64,000 nucleotides of DNA, from assembly GCF_965638725.1 (NCBI RefSeq), contig NC_134970.1:2175001-2239000 (forward strand), read 5' to 3'. The DNA is from Aptenodytes patagonicus. Lineage: Eukaryota > Chordata > Aves > Sphenisciformes > Spheniscidae. Positions 38,260 through 52,245 of this stretch are shown here, one piece after another; the first letter of the stretch is position 1; every line of letters starts with the position of its first letter. Under the pieces are notes generated by a model, which saw nothing but the letters and a program-made list of their open reading frames with translations, was not told the origin of the DNA and did no database searches. The position numbers were made by a program, and so were the translations under genes.

Positions 38260-41200
38260 CGCTCCCTGCCCGCCGCCACGGCTCCCGGGGCCGCTGGGTG
38301 CCCCTCGGGCAGGGGCAGCAGGCAGGAAAGAAGCCGTTAACTCCTCGGTGCGGCGGGCGCCGGACCCCACACCCATGGGTGCCCCGGGCGGGTGCCGGGG
38401 AGGTTTCGTTTCGCCGTGCCGTGGTGATGATGACGTGTCAGAGCTGCAAACCACGGGGAAGGGGAAAGTACTGGGGTTTGGGGCTTTTCTCCTCGCTTGC
38501 TTGCTTTCCTCCTTCTCCCTTATAAGGTGGTTAAGTGTTAGCAGGACTGTGAACTGCTTGGGGCAGGGATTGCACCTGGAAATCATGTCGTGGGAATAAT
38601 TGAAGAAGCGAAAAAGACTCTTGCCCAAACTCAGCTTTTGTTTGCATAAGGGTGAGCTTGCCACAGGCTAGGTAACATCAAGACAGCCCTAAGTGACGCG
38701 TCTGTAAAGGTTTGCAAAAGAAATAACAGCGTTAGAAAGCAGGGATTGAAGGAGGATTGGGAAGGACTGGGTAAGGATAAATGGGAGACTGAGGGCAGAG
38801 AGCAGCTCCAGAGAGAGCATGAGGAAATGAAGGGGAGAACATTTTTCTCTCTTAACCATTTACTATACTATTTTTTCACCTCTCTTCTTAAAGCGACCAG
38901 CAATGAAGATGGCAACTCTGCCTGGAAGTGCTGAGGACACAACCAGCTTTGGGCTTGGTCCTTCTGGCCGAGGAAGTCTCCCGATTATGCAGTGGAGTGG
39001 TAACTTTGCTTTCTCATACAGCAGGGAACATTATTCCATAGCCTTTCATCATATCGAGGCTTAAACAAGTTTAAGGATATGGTAGCATAAGCATTTAATC
39101 TGTATTACTCACTTGCTGACATCTCAAGCGTCAGGTCCGGTTGTTTAGCAACAACCGCTGGGTTCAGAACCGGCTCAAACATACTGCGTCCGCCGTCTCC
39201 ATTACTTCAGCAGCAGCCTGTCCTCTGAACGGCAGTCTGAGAGAGAGGGAGAGAAAGAAGGGCTGTATTTACACACAGACACCCACCCCGACCGAATTTC
39301 GGTTGTTTGGTTACAAAGGCCGTACGCGCTGCGGTTTTATCCCCGACTCCATTCCTTTGCGCAGTACCGTAGAGGGGAGGATGCCATTTCCAACGGCAGT
39401 GCGGTGGTAGGAACAGGGGGGGAAGAAGAAAACAGACAGTAGGTGCCACTCCCCACTTTTTTTCCTCTTTCCCATCTCCACCTTTCTTGCCTCCCCTCGT
39501 TTTCTGCCAGATTCCATAGGGAATTTCAGACTCTTACTGCAGTCGTCACAACCCCTCCTGACTCACTGAGCCTTCGCTGGCTGTAGCTGGCTCCCTTGGA
39601 GCATCCTCGCCTCCTGCAGCGCCAGTTCCGCAGAGCAGGGGAACAACAGGAATAGCAGCAACAACGGTGGTCCCTGCAGCAAGCTGGACAGGCATAAATA
39701 CACACACATATAGGAACAGTACAAGGCAGCCACGGAGGTAATTCTGTACAGCCAGGAGCTGGACTAAGAAACGATGCTCGGTTGCATGGAGGACGGGTGG
39801 GTTGAGTCTGTTTTACTGAGTGCTGTCTGAATGGACAAATCTTTGCATTTTTCCCCATCGCAGCTGTGGGGTGGAGGACCCCATTAATTTGCGAAGCTCG
39901 TGCTTCTTCATGGCATTTCTCAGTCCTTTGGAAGGAGGTGCAACTGGCAGCCGGTATACTTGCTCAGGCATATGCGTACTTTTTGAGTATCTGTGTTCGG
40001 CGTAGGGATGCATTTGTTGTTAGTCCTTTTGCTACCATCTTTTTGCCACAGTGATAGTTTGATTGTGGCTAACTGCAGGGAGGGTAAGGAGAGAGAGATA
40101 AAAGAGGAGTTATTTCAATGTTAAACTTCAGCTGTAAATCTCATTACTCAGGAATTGAGGTTACTGTCAGCAGGTAAATCTGTGGGACTGGCAAGAAACA
40201 AGGCTAAGAAGGGGACACGGCATATTTCTGTAGGACGGTAGCGATTTTGCGCATAGGGATGGTATTGTTACTGTATGTTAGCTGTACATGGCTAACTGTT
40301 CCATAATGGTGTTCTGCGTATTGCCGCAAAAGGACTTGGGCAAGCTGTGATTTCTTCCTCCCTCTGACACTTGTGTGTGTGACATTGTGTCAGCTGATTC
40401 ATTTTTGTGTCTTTTGGTTTCCTTCCTTTGTAAAGTGGGGTTTATGATATCTCTCAGCCTTAGTGCGGCATTATGACGCAGTGTTCATTAATGCGTTGGG
40501 TCTGTTGGCAAAATACATGCAATTTTCTTGGGAGTTTTGACTGATCAAGGACTACAAAATTTGGTAAAGGAAGTTAGGGATTGCAAATGCTCACGACATA
40601 AATTTAAAAGCATTACTGTCTTACTCTTCTTTGATATCGAAGGAAGGCTCTCTGACTGATGAGACAGCCATGATCTCTTTCTGCACTTGTTTTGCCGATG
40701 GTCATGTTACATCTGTGACGCAGTCCAATTTTGCTGTTGGTTCCTGCCTGTGCTTTACGGAGTTGAGCTGATGAGGGCACAAGCTTGAATACGGTTAGGA
40801 ACATTAATTTAATATTGATGTTGAAGTTTGCAACCATACCTGAAGTGGTAGGGATATCGGCATCCACCTATTTCACCACCCACAAACGGTGAAGGAATTC
40901 GAATGAACACAACAGCACCCCTAGCCATTTTGTTGCTCGCAGAGTAGACTCTAAGCCTGCAGCGCTGCTGCTGCTGCTGCTGTTAATTTCCATGTCATAC
41001 AAATACAGCGTGGAGCTCTGTGTCAGGAGCTTTACTGATGCTGTGAGAACCTTAAAGTCTACGAGCAAATGTTTTTCTTTTCTTATTTGGGAAAATTCAT
41101 TAAAATGTCCAAATACCAAGTATTCTACCTTCACTCCTCTTACAAATCACTTCCAGACCTATCCAGAAAATTCGCTGCTGCTGTGTATTTTTTCTAAAAC

Positions 41201-44200
41201 TTGTTCACGGTGTTTTCTTAAGGTTTAATATGGGTGTGGCTGGGGGGGGCGCGGGTAAGATTTAAGTCAGTTAAGTATCTCTATCGTTGATGCTAATGGA
41301 CAGAGATGTAGGCAAGAGATACGAGTTGCCCGTATCCTCTATATATCTGTATGTAGATATAGATAGTCCCAAGCCTAGGTTGCGAAGATGCCCTTGTTAT
41401 GGAACAAGAAGGGAGTACTCTATTCTGTTCTCACCCACCCAAAAGTTTTGGTGCAAAGGCGGCAGTAGAAACGGCCAACGTGGGAATCTCTCAAAATGGT
41501 TTCAACAGCATTCAGAGATGCCAGTGCCGTTTATACTGGCATGGCTCCGAGAGAGGTACCGTGAGCTGCCTGCTGCAAGGTCATTCCCCTGACTCACTGT
41601 CAGCGACCAGTTGGTTCAGGAACTCCCAATCCACATTTCTTACAACTGTGGCAGTGCTTGAGTCCTGAACCTGGAGGTGAGGCTTGAAAATTAGTGCTAC
41701 TGCAGTAGTGGGCCACTGAGTCCAAAAGTGTAGATCCAAAAAATCCTGCATCTCTCAAGCGTTTTAAAATCCCTATCTATAATTTGTTTCTTGAGCTAAC
41801 TACAAAAACTTTGCACTAGTTCCCTCATCCCCTTTTTCCCCAAGACTTCCTCTGGACTGCTGGGAATCAGGAGCGGCATGTATTTAAGGACTAGTCATCA
41901 ACTTACACTGTGTTCCAGAAAAAAAAATATGAAAAAAGTGTCTGCATATATTTGCATTTCTGTTCCTGTAGTCGTTATCAGGTGGACTCCGCAGGCTGCT
42001 CTAAGTTCACCACCGTCTGTGAAGCTAGTGTTGTCTCCCATGAGCTTTCAGTTTCAGGTACCTCAGCCCAATAACTGCCTTGTCCCCTCCCAGGTTTCCA
42101 CATTTTTCTCCGGTGTTCCTATTTGTCCATGTCACTAGTATTTTCAGTTGACTCAGGGCAACATCAGCCATGGGTATGTTAGGGCTGGCTCTAGTCTTCT
42201 CAGCTTCATAGGCAGCAGTGGAGTGGTTAATGCCTCAAGGATCTTGAGCAAAATAACTTATTTTGTCCCCATCTTTGCAGTAACAAAGTTCAATTTGGGG
42301 GCATGTTATCTGGCTCCTTTCGAACAGAGAGGAACGTGGGGGCCAGTGCAGGCCAAGCACGGACACGAGTGGATCCTTCCTGCTAGCCTACCTACCTGTT
42401 TTGCTAGCCGACCTCCCCAAGCCTCCAGCCCTGGGCAGCTTCCTGCCTTGACCGTGCCTTAGCCGTTAGTATCATTATTCTCTAGTTTTCAAAGGGAGAG
42501 AACCTGGCTGCTAATCCTGATGCCAGTGACGACTCTTCGCCTACAGGGAGGCATATGTGATAGCTTGTCTGCTAAAAACTGAGCCAACACAGTGTGATTC
42601 AGAACTTAAGCTTTCCAAGGAAGAGAGCTATTTCTGAGTTAAGCACATCTCTTCAGCTCCCCACACAAACACTTTATCCAGTGCAAATGGTGCTTAGTAG
42701 GTGTCCATCAGCAGCCACTGGTTTTGTATTTGGATATACAGCTCAAATGCTTCTTAAACATTGACGATGGCTCTCAAACATACAGTGAAGTTTCAGTGAT
42801 AGACAGAATGACGGGAATCCTGGGAACAGGTACAAACCAAACAGCTCACGTGCTCAGGGGAGTCAGCCAGGAGTTTGGTCAATGCTTTTCTCCAGCTTTT
42901 TTGACAGGTCCTTGCTACTGTGGATAGTGTTAAGATATGGCAGGGTACTGAAGGCATGTTTTCAAATGTCTGGTTTAAGGGCAGGTTATACTTCAGTGAA
43001 CATCTGGCAGTATTTGTTTCCTTATGCTCTTCCCTGGCACAGGACAGTCTTTTGTCTCTTAAATGACACAAAGAAAAATATGACTTCCCTTGACATTACC
43101 TAAAGTAGTGGGAACGGTAGTGTTGGGGGAACACCATGTTCCTGAACTGACTATACAAATCACAACAATAATCTCTCTGTGACTGCCTTCAAGAGCTGCA
43201 ATCAATACTTTATATTCTAAGGTGATGCTTAGGTACAGAAGCTAGGAACACAAAATTATTTTTCTGGTTTCAGCTACTTTGGTGGATAATTTTTTTTAGC
43301 ATAGTTAGTTTTGTAATGTGCTGTTCAGTCAAGCTGTGTATGGCTAAATTTGATGAGTTTTCAGTGCTGCAACTTCCTACTGCTCTTCCATGACCTGGGT
43401 CATGTAAGTGCGATGCTTTTCTTCCCCTGTGTAAGTTTGCCCAGTTTCACCTCATCGTTCCTTGTGAAATCTGAAATCCTCAATAGGATTCAGTGGTTCA
43501 GTAGTTCCTGTGCCCTCCAAACAGGCTGTGGTTTTGCCTAGGAACTCTCATGAAAGCAAAGGTGGAAGAAAACTGTATGACTCCAGGCAAGTCAAAGCAA
43601 TTTCAGATGAGCAGACGGGAAGCGGAAGATTAGAAATTGTAGCCCTAGTATCTAGCACTCCTAGAATGGTCACCATGCTAAAACCTCTCCCTTCAGTTCA
43701 GAATAGCTTTGGGGCAAGCAATAGCAAATAGCAAGTAAGTGTTATATTTTACTTATCAGTCTGAAACAAAGTTCTGGATTTAAAAAAAACAGGTCTTGTG
43801 AATAAATCCTAATTATTTTAGTGATGTCGTGCTGTTATGAACTATCTCCAAGTTTCTCCAAAAGATCTGTAATCTGCAAATTAAAGGTCTCTTGCACTTT
43901 TTTTAGCCTACTTTGTTAGACCCAAGCACCACAGAAAACGTGGATCAGTACGGCAGAACCATAAAAAGAAGGCTGGTATGGCCCATCACATCACCCAGTG
44001 TGCCTGGGTCAATGCTAGTGTTGAACTATCTTGCCCTCAAAATGACGTTCATTGCATCCAAACCACCAATACCTGTTTGCCAATGCTGACTGCTAGACCG
44101 TGGCTCAGCATTGTTTAGGAGAATCCTGGCTGGCACCAAACCGGGTGGGAAAGAGCTCTATCGAAACTCATCCAAAACTCCCCCAAAGCAGCAAGAGTTA

Positions 44201-47200
44201 ACCACGCACTAGTGTGCCTTCAGTGAGGCCACCATGCAAAGAGAAAAGGCCAAGATGCACCTCTCAGACCTCATCACAAGCCAAATTTCAGCCATCACTG
44301 ACACTGCCAATCACCTGGCCTGCGCTAAATTATCTGGAAAAGAGCTGCTTCTCCCTACGTTAAACAAATGAGCAAACAAAAACCTGGCCTTCCCCTCACC
44401 CCCAAACCCTTGAACAATTGGGCCATTTTAAAAAAATGGGTTAGAATGATAGGCAGCTTGGTGACAGTTCAGCACAGTTAGACAAATGCTAGTGAGTGCT
44501 CTGACAGATTACCCTTAATAGGAATTGAAATTAGTGACTCAAATGTCAAGCAGGCCTGACTGTCCCATTGCTCAAATAGAGCTGAATGGGACAAAAGGCT
44601 CCACAGGCTTCTCCCTGCAGCGTGCCACACTCCGGTGTTCAGACTACTTTCGGGTTTTGGGGGTGGGGGGGCAGATAGCACAAGGGTTGCAGACCCAGAG
44701 CGCCTGGCTTTTAACTTTACTATTTATACTGCAATTGTAAGGCTACGATAGTAGGACTAATGGAATAGACTATGTTCACTCAGGAATGTGATCTGGAGTT
44801 TTTATTCTGGTCCTAATCAAGCAAAAAAAAAAAAAAAAAAACCTCCATTATGCTTTAAACTCATGAGGGAAGTACATGTTTTTGCTGCCCATAATAGCAG
44901 CAGCATCTCTAGAGCCATCTTCTAGTCACAATCATCAACTCCACTAAGCCATGCAGCATCTACCCTACCTTTACTCAGCCTAGGTCAGTGCTACTGCTGA
45001 CACAGAAAGCGTTACACACTAATGACTGGCTGCAAGTTAGGGCACATTTGTCCATACCTGACCTACGCAACACCACACAGTAACAGAACTGCACAACAAA
45101 CAGATGCAGTTACACGCTCCCCCGGGCTGAGGAAGCTTTTTTGAAACCTTAGAAGTTCACTCAATTCCCCTTACAGGTCACCACTTGTACTGTCACACCC
45201 CTCTGTCCTGCACCTGGCCATGGTCTGACTCATTCCTTGACTGTGGGGATGATGCATCGAGCTCAGATTTTCTGCATGTAAAACGGGAATATTTTCTCCA
45301 GGGGAGACCAGTCTCTGACGAACCATGAGTTTCACTCCGCGATTTGAAAATGGAGGAGAAAAATTACGATGCACACAGGGTCACACAGAGATCTGTTTTG
45401 CTTACTGTGGAAGCCCAAGAACTGCCTTAATTTATAAGCTGTAGGTTGTGAAAAATCAGGTCTGTGACATCCCGGCTTGCCTTGTTCCTGCAGACTAGAT
45501 TAAAGGTCTTAGGCTAGGGAGGAAGTTCCCTTTCACAGGGGAGGCAGTGATTTCTTCCCTTTTTGCCTTTGTCTCATGTAGAAGGTATAAAGCAGTGTGA
45601 AGCCTGTGCAAGGCTTTGAGATGTTCCTCTGAAAGAAGCTACAGAACAGTACTGCTACTAAAATGTGTCTGAAAAAAGGGGAAAAAAAGCAGAATGATAA
45701 TATTGTACTTTTTCTATTATTTATTGAAAACTCCACAACACTATAGCTGATAGTATTTGCTTGTCTCCACACATATGTGTGTATGTGCGTGTCCTTATGT
45801 AGACATTCAACACACACCAGCAAATGTTTGAGACAAGCACTGGTTTCTTTTTCTGCATGTGTGCATATTAATAGTTGAGTGCTGCATATCACAGCATCTT
45901 GAACTGCGCTCTTTTTTCCTCCTCCCCTCCGCATGCTGCCTGCCCAAGCATGCTATTAGGTTTGGAAAGAACAGCATACACTGTCACAGATGTATCCTTC
46001 ATAAAAGGTGTACCTGCAGTTTGGCAGAAAGGGCTGACACCTTCTGGCTGCTTGGAAGGAAGGGGAGCTTGTTAAGGCATAGGACAATCTTCAGGTAGCC
46101 TGGAGGAGGGGCAGCAGCATCTTAATTATGCTGAAGTGAAACCTGGTTTTATCAAGCTATACATAATCAATGACCAATCAAAATATTGGTCTTCAACTGC
46201 TGCATGATATTTCTGGAGAGGGAAGGGGAAGGTATGCATAGGTGTTCAGACTCAGTTCAGACTCTGGAAGTCTCACACCTCTACAGAAGCTCCCATTTTC
46301 AGCAGCACAAACATAAGTGACATTTCCACCAACTGTTTTTGAAAACCCTAATAAAGATTTCTTTTTACTGTTAAGGCACATGCTTGCTACTGAGACAAGA
46401 ACAAAAACAAAGCAACCCTCACTTTGAGCCTGTTTCTGAAAGATGCTGCTGTGGTACTTTATCTGTGCTGCACCTGACCTCTTGTCAGGAGTAACTCTCT
46501 GTCCAGCTTTTCAATAGTAAATCTTCACGCTGATAATACAGGGTGCCTCATAAATAACTGTGCCAGCAAGACAGACACTGGGGAGGGAACCTGTTTTCCA
46601 CTTGTCTTTCACCCTGTTGCCCCAGTTAATGGATTTAGAAACTACAATAAATATCCAGACACAGTAATCTAGTACAGTTCTTTCCCCTTCCTCCACCCCC
46701 CCTTCTTCAAAGGACATGCTCTTTTCTCCGAGCTTTTCCTCTGCTGTCTGTGGGTGTGCATTAGGATGTAGGCACTGAAGCAGATTCTTGGATCTGGTTA
46801 CAAAACTAATGCAAAGAGTTGCCAAAAACCCAGGGCATCAATAAGTGAAACTCCCAACTCCACTTCTGCCGCACTTTATTCCATTTTACATCAGCTTCTG
46901 CACCAGCACAGGTTAGACACAGGGGCCGGGGTTTGATAGATCCTGAATTATGCATGTGTGTAGTCATTCACAGGCTTCAAGACACCCCATCTATTCCCGC
47001 TGTACTGAGACACCTACGCTGCGGGTTAACTGCCGTGGCTGTGCTGCACTACAGCACTGCTCAGACCTATTCCATTTCCAATAACCATCAGCCACTCATT
47101 TTCACACTCTCCTACTTCCTCGACAACTTTCGTTGGAACCATTTACAGTTAGATTTGCAAATGCTCCCTTTTTAGGTTTCGTTCTGACCCACACTCAAAG

Positions 47201-47830
47201 TAGTTTCCGTGCAATTTATTTTCATTGTCCCTACAGAATTTAAGACTTGTCTCACAAAAATCTGCAACTCCTCGCTTATGAAAAGCATGCTATTTACAGG
47301 CCGTGCAGTACAGCTGACAAAGGAAGTTCCAGCATGATAGTCACATTTCCTTTCCCTGTCACAAAAAGTGCCTGATCTGTCCTCTCTGATGATGCCGAGA
47401 TCAGTAAGTGATGGAAAATCAGAACACTCTCTACCTTGGACAGAATGAGGTTTATAGCCTGGTTCTATCTGCAATGGCATGAAAAAAGTGTTCTGTACAA
47501 CAAAAACTCCCCCCCCCCATCAGTAGCATACTCTGCACTATAAAGAAGTCAGACCTTTTTCGCTACTTGCTGGTAAGAGCTTCAGTATATTCCACCTGGC
47601 CATGAAAGGAAATTACAGTCATTGCCAGAGTGGTGGGTTTCTTCATTACATTATTTCGTTTCTCCTACATCAGCCTCAACTATTCACAAGATGCCAAAAA
47701 AAAAGTGTCAATAAAATAACTATCCTGAAGTTCACTGTCTTACTTTCTAATAAAATTAAATAAATGAATTTTTCTCTAGGTACGGTGGAGATGAAGGATT
47801 TTCTCTCTCAGCCTGCAGCCATGCACTTGA
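38260..47830. other. Non-coding region upstream of miR-29b-2
   Basis: No protein-coding gene was recognised. It contains (CTG)6 at 40965-40982 and a 19-base poly-A run at 44823-44841. It probably lies within the miR-29b-2/29c primary transcript. Confidence 0.5.
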
Positions 47831-47837
47831 TGTGTCT

Positions 47838-47918
47838 TCCTCTGGAAGCTGGTTTCACATGGTGGCTTAGATTTTCCCACTTTGTATCTAGCACCATTTG
47901 AAATCAGTGTTCTAGGAG
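47838..47918 (+). ncRNA. MIR29B2: miR-29b-2 precursor hairpin
   Basis: The 3p arm at 47889-47911 carries the full miR-29b sequence (starts TAGCACCATTTGAAATC and ends AGTGTT). The 5p arm at 47849-47870 is the known partner strand (CTGGTTTCACATGGTGG...). The arms pair around a loop near 47871-47888. miR-29 family members repress collagen and other extracellular-matrix mRNAs and DNA methyltransferases in animals. It lies on the same strand as CD34 and 0.9 kb upstream of miR-29c, the conserved cluster order. Confidence 0.98.
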
Positions 47919-48725
47919 CAAGAATTACAGCGTGGGAGGAGATCAAGCAGCTGCTAACTTCACCGACAGCCTCTACTCCTTAAAACAGCACTTTTTCCAA
48001 TGGTTATTTTTTTGCCAGCCATCCACTTTGTAACATCATCTGATTTCTAGACACTTATACAACCACTGTACCCACCCTCTCAAGCTAGGGCCACAACAGG
48101 AACAGCTTCCTTCAAATGTATTTCTACTTAATAAACAATGGATATTGAGTTAAAGTTGTCCAGAGTAAAATGATCCAAAAGTTGCATGAAAACCAACGTA
48201 GTACTTCTTGCATCTTGACAGGCAGAGTACGTTTCCTTATACAATCACTAGGACCCTAACATTTTATTTACTAACTTAGATCAAATATATTTCCACTCTG
48301 TGCTTGGGGACTCTATCGCCAGAGAATTATCATTCCGTAGCTCCCAGAGACTTGCTCTGCAAACACACAAATTCCCTCCAACAATTTGATCTCAGCAGTT
48401 AAACACAAAAGTGCCTTCAGCAATCATGATGATGTCACACTGGTGCACACAGAATCCACTCCTTTTTCTAGAGTTATTTTTAAGTTTATTGCTGGTAACT
48501 TCTAATAATGTTTCAGACGACTTCTATACCCTTGCATCCAAACCACTGAAATGAAGCTAAACTATTTTTGCTTGACCTCACTATTGTCAAACATTATTAT
48601 ACACAGAAAAGACAATCGCTGTGTGGATGAAGCATTTGATCAGACCACTGAATAGTCGTCTTTAAAGAATGCGTAGCTGTCATCTACAAGAGGATTCTTC
48701 TCTGAGCCAGGAAAATGTCTCTTAC

Positions 48726-48802
48726 ACAGGCTGACCGATTTCTCTTGGTGTTCAGAGTCTCAGTTTTTGTCTAGCACCATTTGAAATCGGTTATGATGTA
48801 GG
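48726..48802 (+). ncRNA. MIR29C: miR-29c precursor hairpin
   Basis: The 3p arm at 48772-48793 is the full miR-29c sequence (TAGCACCATTTGAAATCGG then TTA), differing from miR-29b after the shared seed. The 5p arm is at 48732-48753 (TGACCGATTTCTCTTGGTG...). The AGCACCA seed is identical to that of miR-29b-2, so both act on the same targets and are presumably cut from one primary transcript. Confidence 0.98.
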
Positions 48803-50344
48803 GGGAAAAGCAACAGTAATGGAAAAACTTCATTCCCCCGCCCCCCAAAGTCCTTATAAACAAACACCATCAAAAGCACGATCTTGGTTCACAAACACGT
48901 ATGGTATGCTCTTCTGTTCTCTGACCTGAAGTTACACCTACAGGCCGACCATCCTGCACAAAAGGAGGACAGTCAGCATCACGTTCAACTAGGAGAGATG
49001 CTTAAAGAGAAAGCGAAGCATCTGTTCAAACACCTAACTAAGATTCTTCAACTCAAGCAAGCCAGGGCCCATGTGTGAGAGCACAGCCACCTAACCTTCT
49101 GACCAGTTATATTCCATGTGCTATTTGTTTGCCTTAACCTGTTATTTATTCAGATTTTTTTTCTTCTTTTAAATAAAATTGTGTGCTACTTGGTATTGGG
49201 CTCTGTCTCAGGTAGACAGATTACATGTTTCCCTGCTGGACAATATCTAATTGCTGCAAGTCTCTCATTTCAGTCCCCAGCTCCATTTTCACCACCCCAT
49301 ATGAACCATGCTCAAAAGTCAACATTTACACTGATTTTAAGTGTAACACTGAGAAGCCTACCAACCACTGACACTTAACACGACTTAACATTAAACTAGG
49401 TAATACTGTACCTATGTTTTATTACTCCCACTGGGAGAACATAGCTTGTTTTACCAGTAGATGGCAACACCATGTTTTTTATTACATCCAGCCTTTTTCT
49501 TAGCACAAACTTCATGTGTTCATGACTCTTAATTATCAGTTCCAGATTCTAAAGTGAAATAATTCATGTGGGACTGAGTTTTAGAAAAATGGTGCGGAAT
49601 TCATGACATTTAGGACAAATTAATTCATAGTGTTTAAGTCAAATTGCCTAGTAGCTGCCTATCCCATCAATGCTCACTGCAATCCCAAAACTTGATAGAT
49701 TGTAAAGCTGTGTAGTCTACATACTGTCACCATTTGCAGTCCACGCCAACTGATTTTGAGTATCACAACCAGAAATTAAAAAAAAAAAAGTGGCATATTA
49801 GTTATTTTTCTATTCCACCCTCTGAAAGGCTTCATTCTGTAAGCTGACTCCACACACTTCTTCGCAAAGAAAATTAAGTACATTTTGAGTGTGAACCTCA
49901 TACAATTAAAAATAATCACATTCTACTTAACGTTTTACTTAAAAACGCCCAAGCTATATTCCCTAAGGATTACATCTGTCACACACGGGGCAAAAGTGCC
50001 AGAACACTCTCTGGGCTTTGCTCTTGACTTGGTGCTACATCAGAACAGCCACATGATAATCTACCTCTTCTCCATCAAGTTTTTACCAAGTTTTTCAGGA
50101 GTGAACACTGTAAGGTTTTGGAGGTTCTGGGAAATTCTCTGCACTTCCAAAAGAAAACCAAAAGGCTATGAGCCTGCTCAGCAAATTAAAACATTCTCTA
50201 CACTACTACTAAGTAATTCTGTGCACAAACTGCAAACTTCGATCTCAACAGTTACCACCTAATGCAAGTTTGGTACATGAAATATCATCTTAAGAATAAT
50301 GGGAAAATAGCTGCTTACCGCATGACGAATGAAAGACAAACACT
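48803..50344. other. 3' part of the miR-29 primary transcript and intergenic spacer
   Basis: No coding gene is seen. A + strand AATAAA at 49172-49177 is a plausible end of the primary miR-29b-2/29c transcript, 370 bp after the miR-29c hairpin. Confidence 0.5.
49172..49177 (+). terminator. Candidate poly(A) signal of the miR-29b-2/29c host RNA
   Basis: This is the first good AATAAA I see after the miR-29c hairpin on the + strand, followed by a GTGTGC element within 10 bp. Confidence 0.35.
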
Positions 50345-50405
50345 TACTGCTAAATAATTTAACATTTTTATTTGTAATATTACAAGTCATCGCTTGTCTT
50401 TACAT
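50345..50405 (-). CDS. Candidate alternative terminal exon of the CD46-like gene
   Basis: A very good - strand acceptor (TTACACTTTTTTCCAG) precedes 50405. Entered in phase 1 the exon reads VKTSDDL and stops (50382-50380), and AATAAA follows at 50372-50367. Spliced from a weak donor (ATCT|GTAAAG, GT at 52256-52255) in the preceding tail exon, it gives a tail ending AEYKIYVKTSDDL, resembling the CYT-2 end of mammalian CD46 (EVKFTSL). The phase match is exact, but the donor is poor and the 3' UTR would be only some 35 bases, so this is tentative. Confidence 0.35.
50367..50372 (-). terminator. Poly(A) signal, - strand
   Basis: AATAAA on the - strand is the best end point seen for the CD46-like transcript, whether it ends in the candidate exon at 50405 or reads through from the tail exon at 52297. 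Confidence 0.45.
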
Positions 50406-52245
50406 CTGGAAAAAAGTGTAAAAATAAGGCCATTTTTTACATTTGCTTTTTACAAAGCATTAAGTGCATTTCAGCATATTTTAAAACATTGAAGATGCCA
50501 TAAATAATCAAGCTAGCTAGTGACCAACACACTCAATTCCCAGTATATTATCAGTGTTTACAAACAATTATCAAACTAGGTATCAGCTAAGCAATGAACA
50601 GCAAGTCATTCTGTGTAGCCAAAATCCCTTTTTAATAACCAGAGACTATTATGAACTCTGACAATACAACTGCTGGGATCGTCCCAAAAAGCCCTATAAA
50701 GCCCTAAATAGTTCTATGTTATCCAAACAAGCTGTTCACGACAGTGGAGAGCAGTGCCAATCTACCGCAGACAAGCGAGAATAGTTTAAATGCTGCCTCA
50801 GCCATCTGAAGTGAGGCAATTTGTTTTTTCTGGGAAAATTGGTTCTGTAAGCTGCCTGTATGTTGATAGCAAACTCAGAGATTCACAAAGCCAAAACCTG
50901 TCCTAATTAAGCTATTTCTAATTCCTTATTGAAGCCAAAAGCAAGTATGCATTTAAAGTAACAGCTATCAATGCACGTCCAAGTCAATTCATGGCAAATG
51001 CTGTGATAGGAGCTCCTGGAGTCAGAGTCTTGACAAACACTTCGTGAACCAAGCTGCTATCTAAAGAGAGACCACATCTACCACCACTGCCAGCACACCC
51101 ATTCCTTCACTCCCACAACTAAGCTGGTTTGGTCTTCCTTTAACATGAAAAGAGAAGGGAGTCAGACAGGGAAAGGCTTCTGTTTCTCAACAGATACTGA
51201 TGCTAAGTCTAGCATTAGAGCTAGATTTAGCATCGTAGTCTGTATACAGAGATTTGAAATGCTGTATGTGGAATATATGATTTCAAGTAAAAAAAAAAAA
51301 AAAAAAGGAAGCTGGATCCATACAGCACCCCTTCTATCCTGAACAGCAACAAAATTATCTCCGAAACTGACATCAAGGCTCAAGAAAAATCAAAGGTCCT
51401 AAGGAACTCGTACTGTGCTCCTGATAGGAGATGGCTACCACCGATTCCTCAGCAGTTCCTTTAATTAGGTACCTTCTGTCACTAGGCCAACGAATTCAAA
51501 GGCAGGGGGTACCTTTGCTATAGAAACCTTCAGTTTTCCATTCTAAGAAATCCACTGTAGTCTTTCTGGGACTGTATTAAAGAGCCAGGAATATATATGG
51601 CTTTTTTCCTTCTTAAAGGCAATGGAAAAGCTATAAAACTCTGATTTAAAGGCACATTTTAATTAATTAGATATACAGAAACCAACTTTGACAAACAAAG
51701 AGGTAGCGTATATAAGATCTAAACTGTGATAGTTTCAAAAAGACATAGCCTTAAGTGGCACCAATCTCTTAAGGAAATTAATAATAAAACATTTCAGAAT
51801 ACAAGAGACAACATAATCATTTATACTGCCTCAACCGCAAAAATGAACGAGAAGCACATCTGGACTTTAGTGAGCAGAACTAATATTGGATAGTCTTCTG
51901 TAAGAAAATAGGTAGCACCGAAGGCAGCAGGCAGCAGCAGCTGGTACTACGACAGCGATACATCCAGTACTCCCGCCGACACAGACACTCCTTGCATGCT
52001 ACAGGTATGTGCCTTTAAGACCATTTCACATACACAGAAAAGACAATGAGTGGCCCATAAGGAAAAGCAGATATATAGATATATATTCTTTTTACCCTAT
52101 TAATGATCTCCTACTACAGTTAATCAGTAGTATAAGACATAGTACAAGATATTCATCTACAGAAACTCAATGCAAGTGCAATCATTTTCCATTTCTGACA
52201 GGTATATTCAACTGCAAACTCCCTCCCACCCCCAAAAAAGGTCAT
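50406..52245 (-). other. 3' UTR or last intron of the CD46-like gene
   Basis: No AATAAA is seen on the - strand between the stop at 52246 and 50372, so this could be a 1.9-kb 3' UTR. It could equally be an intron if the tail exon splices on. An 18-base poly-A run (+ strand, 51289-51306) lies inside. Several fair - strand acceptors occur (for example before 51902), but none gives a clearly conserved tail. Confidence 0.45.

Noticed and set aside
51162-51383. 73-codon - strand frame beginning MSLDVSFGDN, considered as a CD46 tail exon
   Set aside because: It runs through a poly-Phe stretch encoded by a poly-T tract and does not resemble a CD46 tail; the exon at 52297 fits better.
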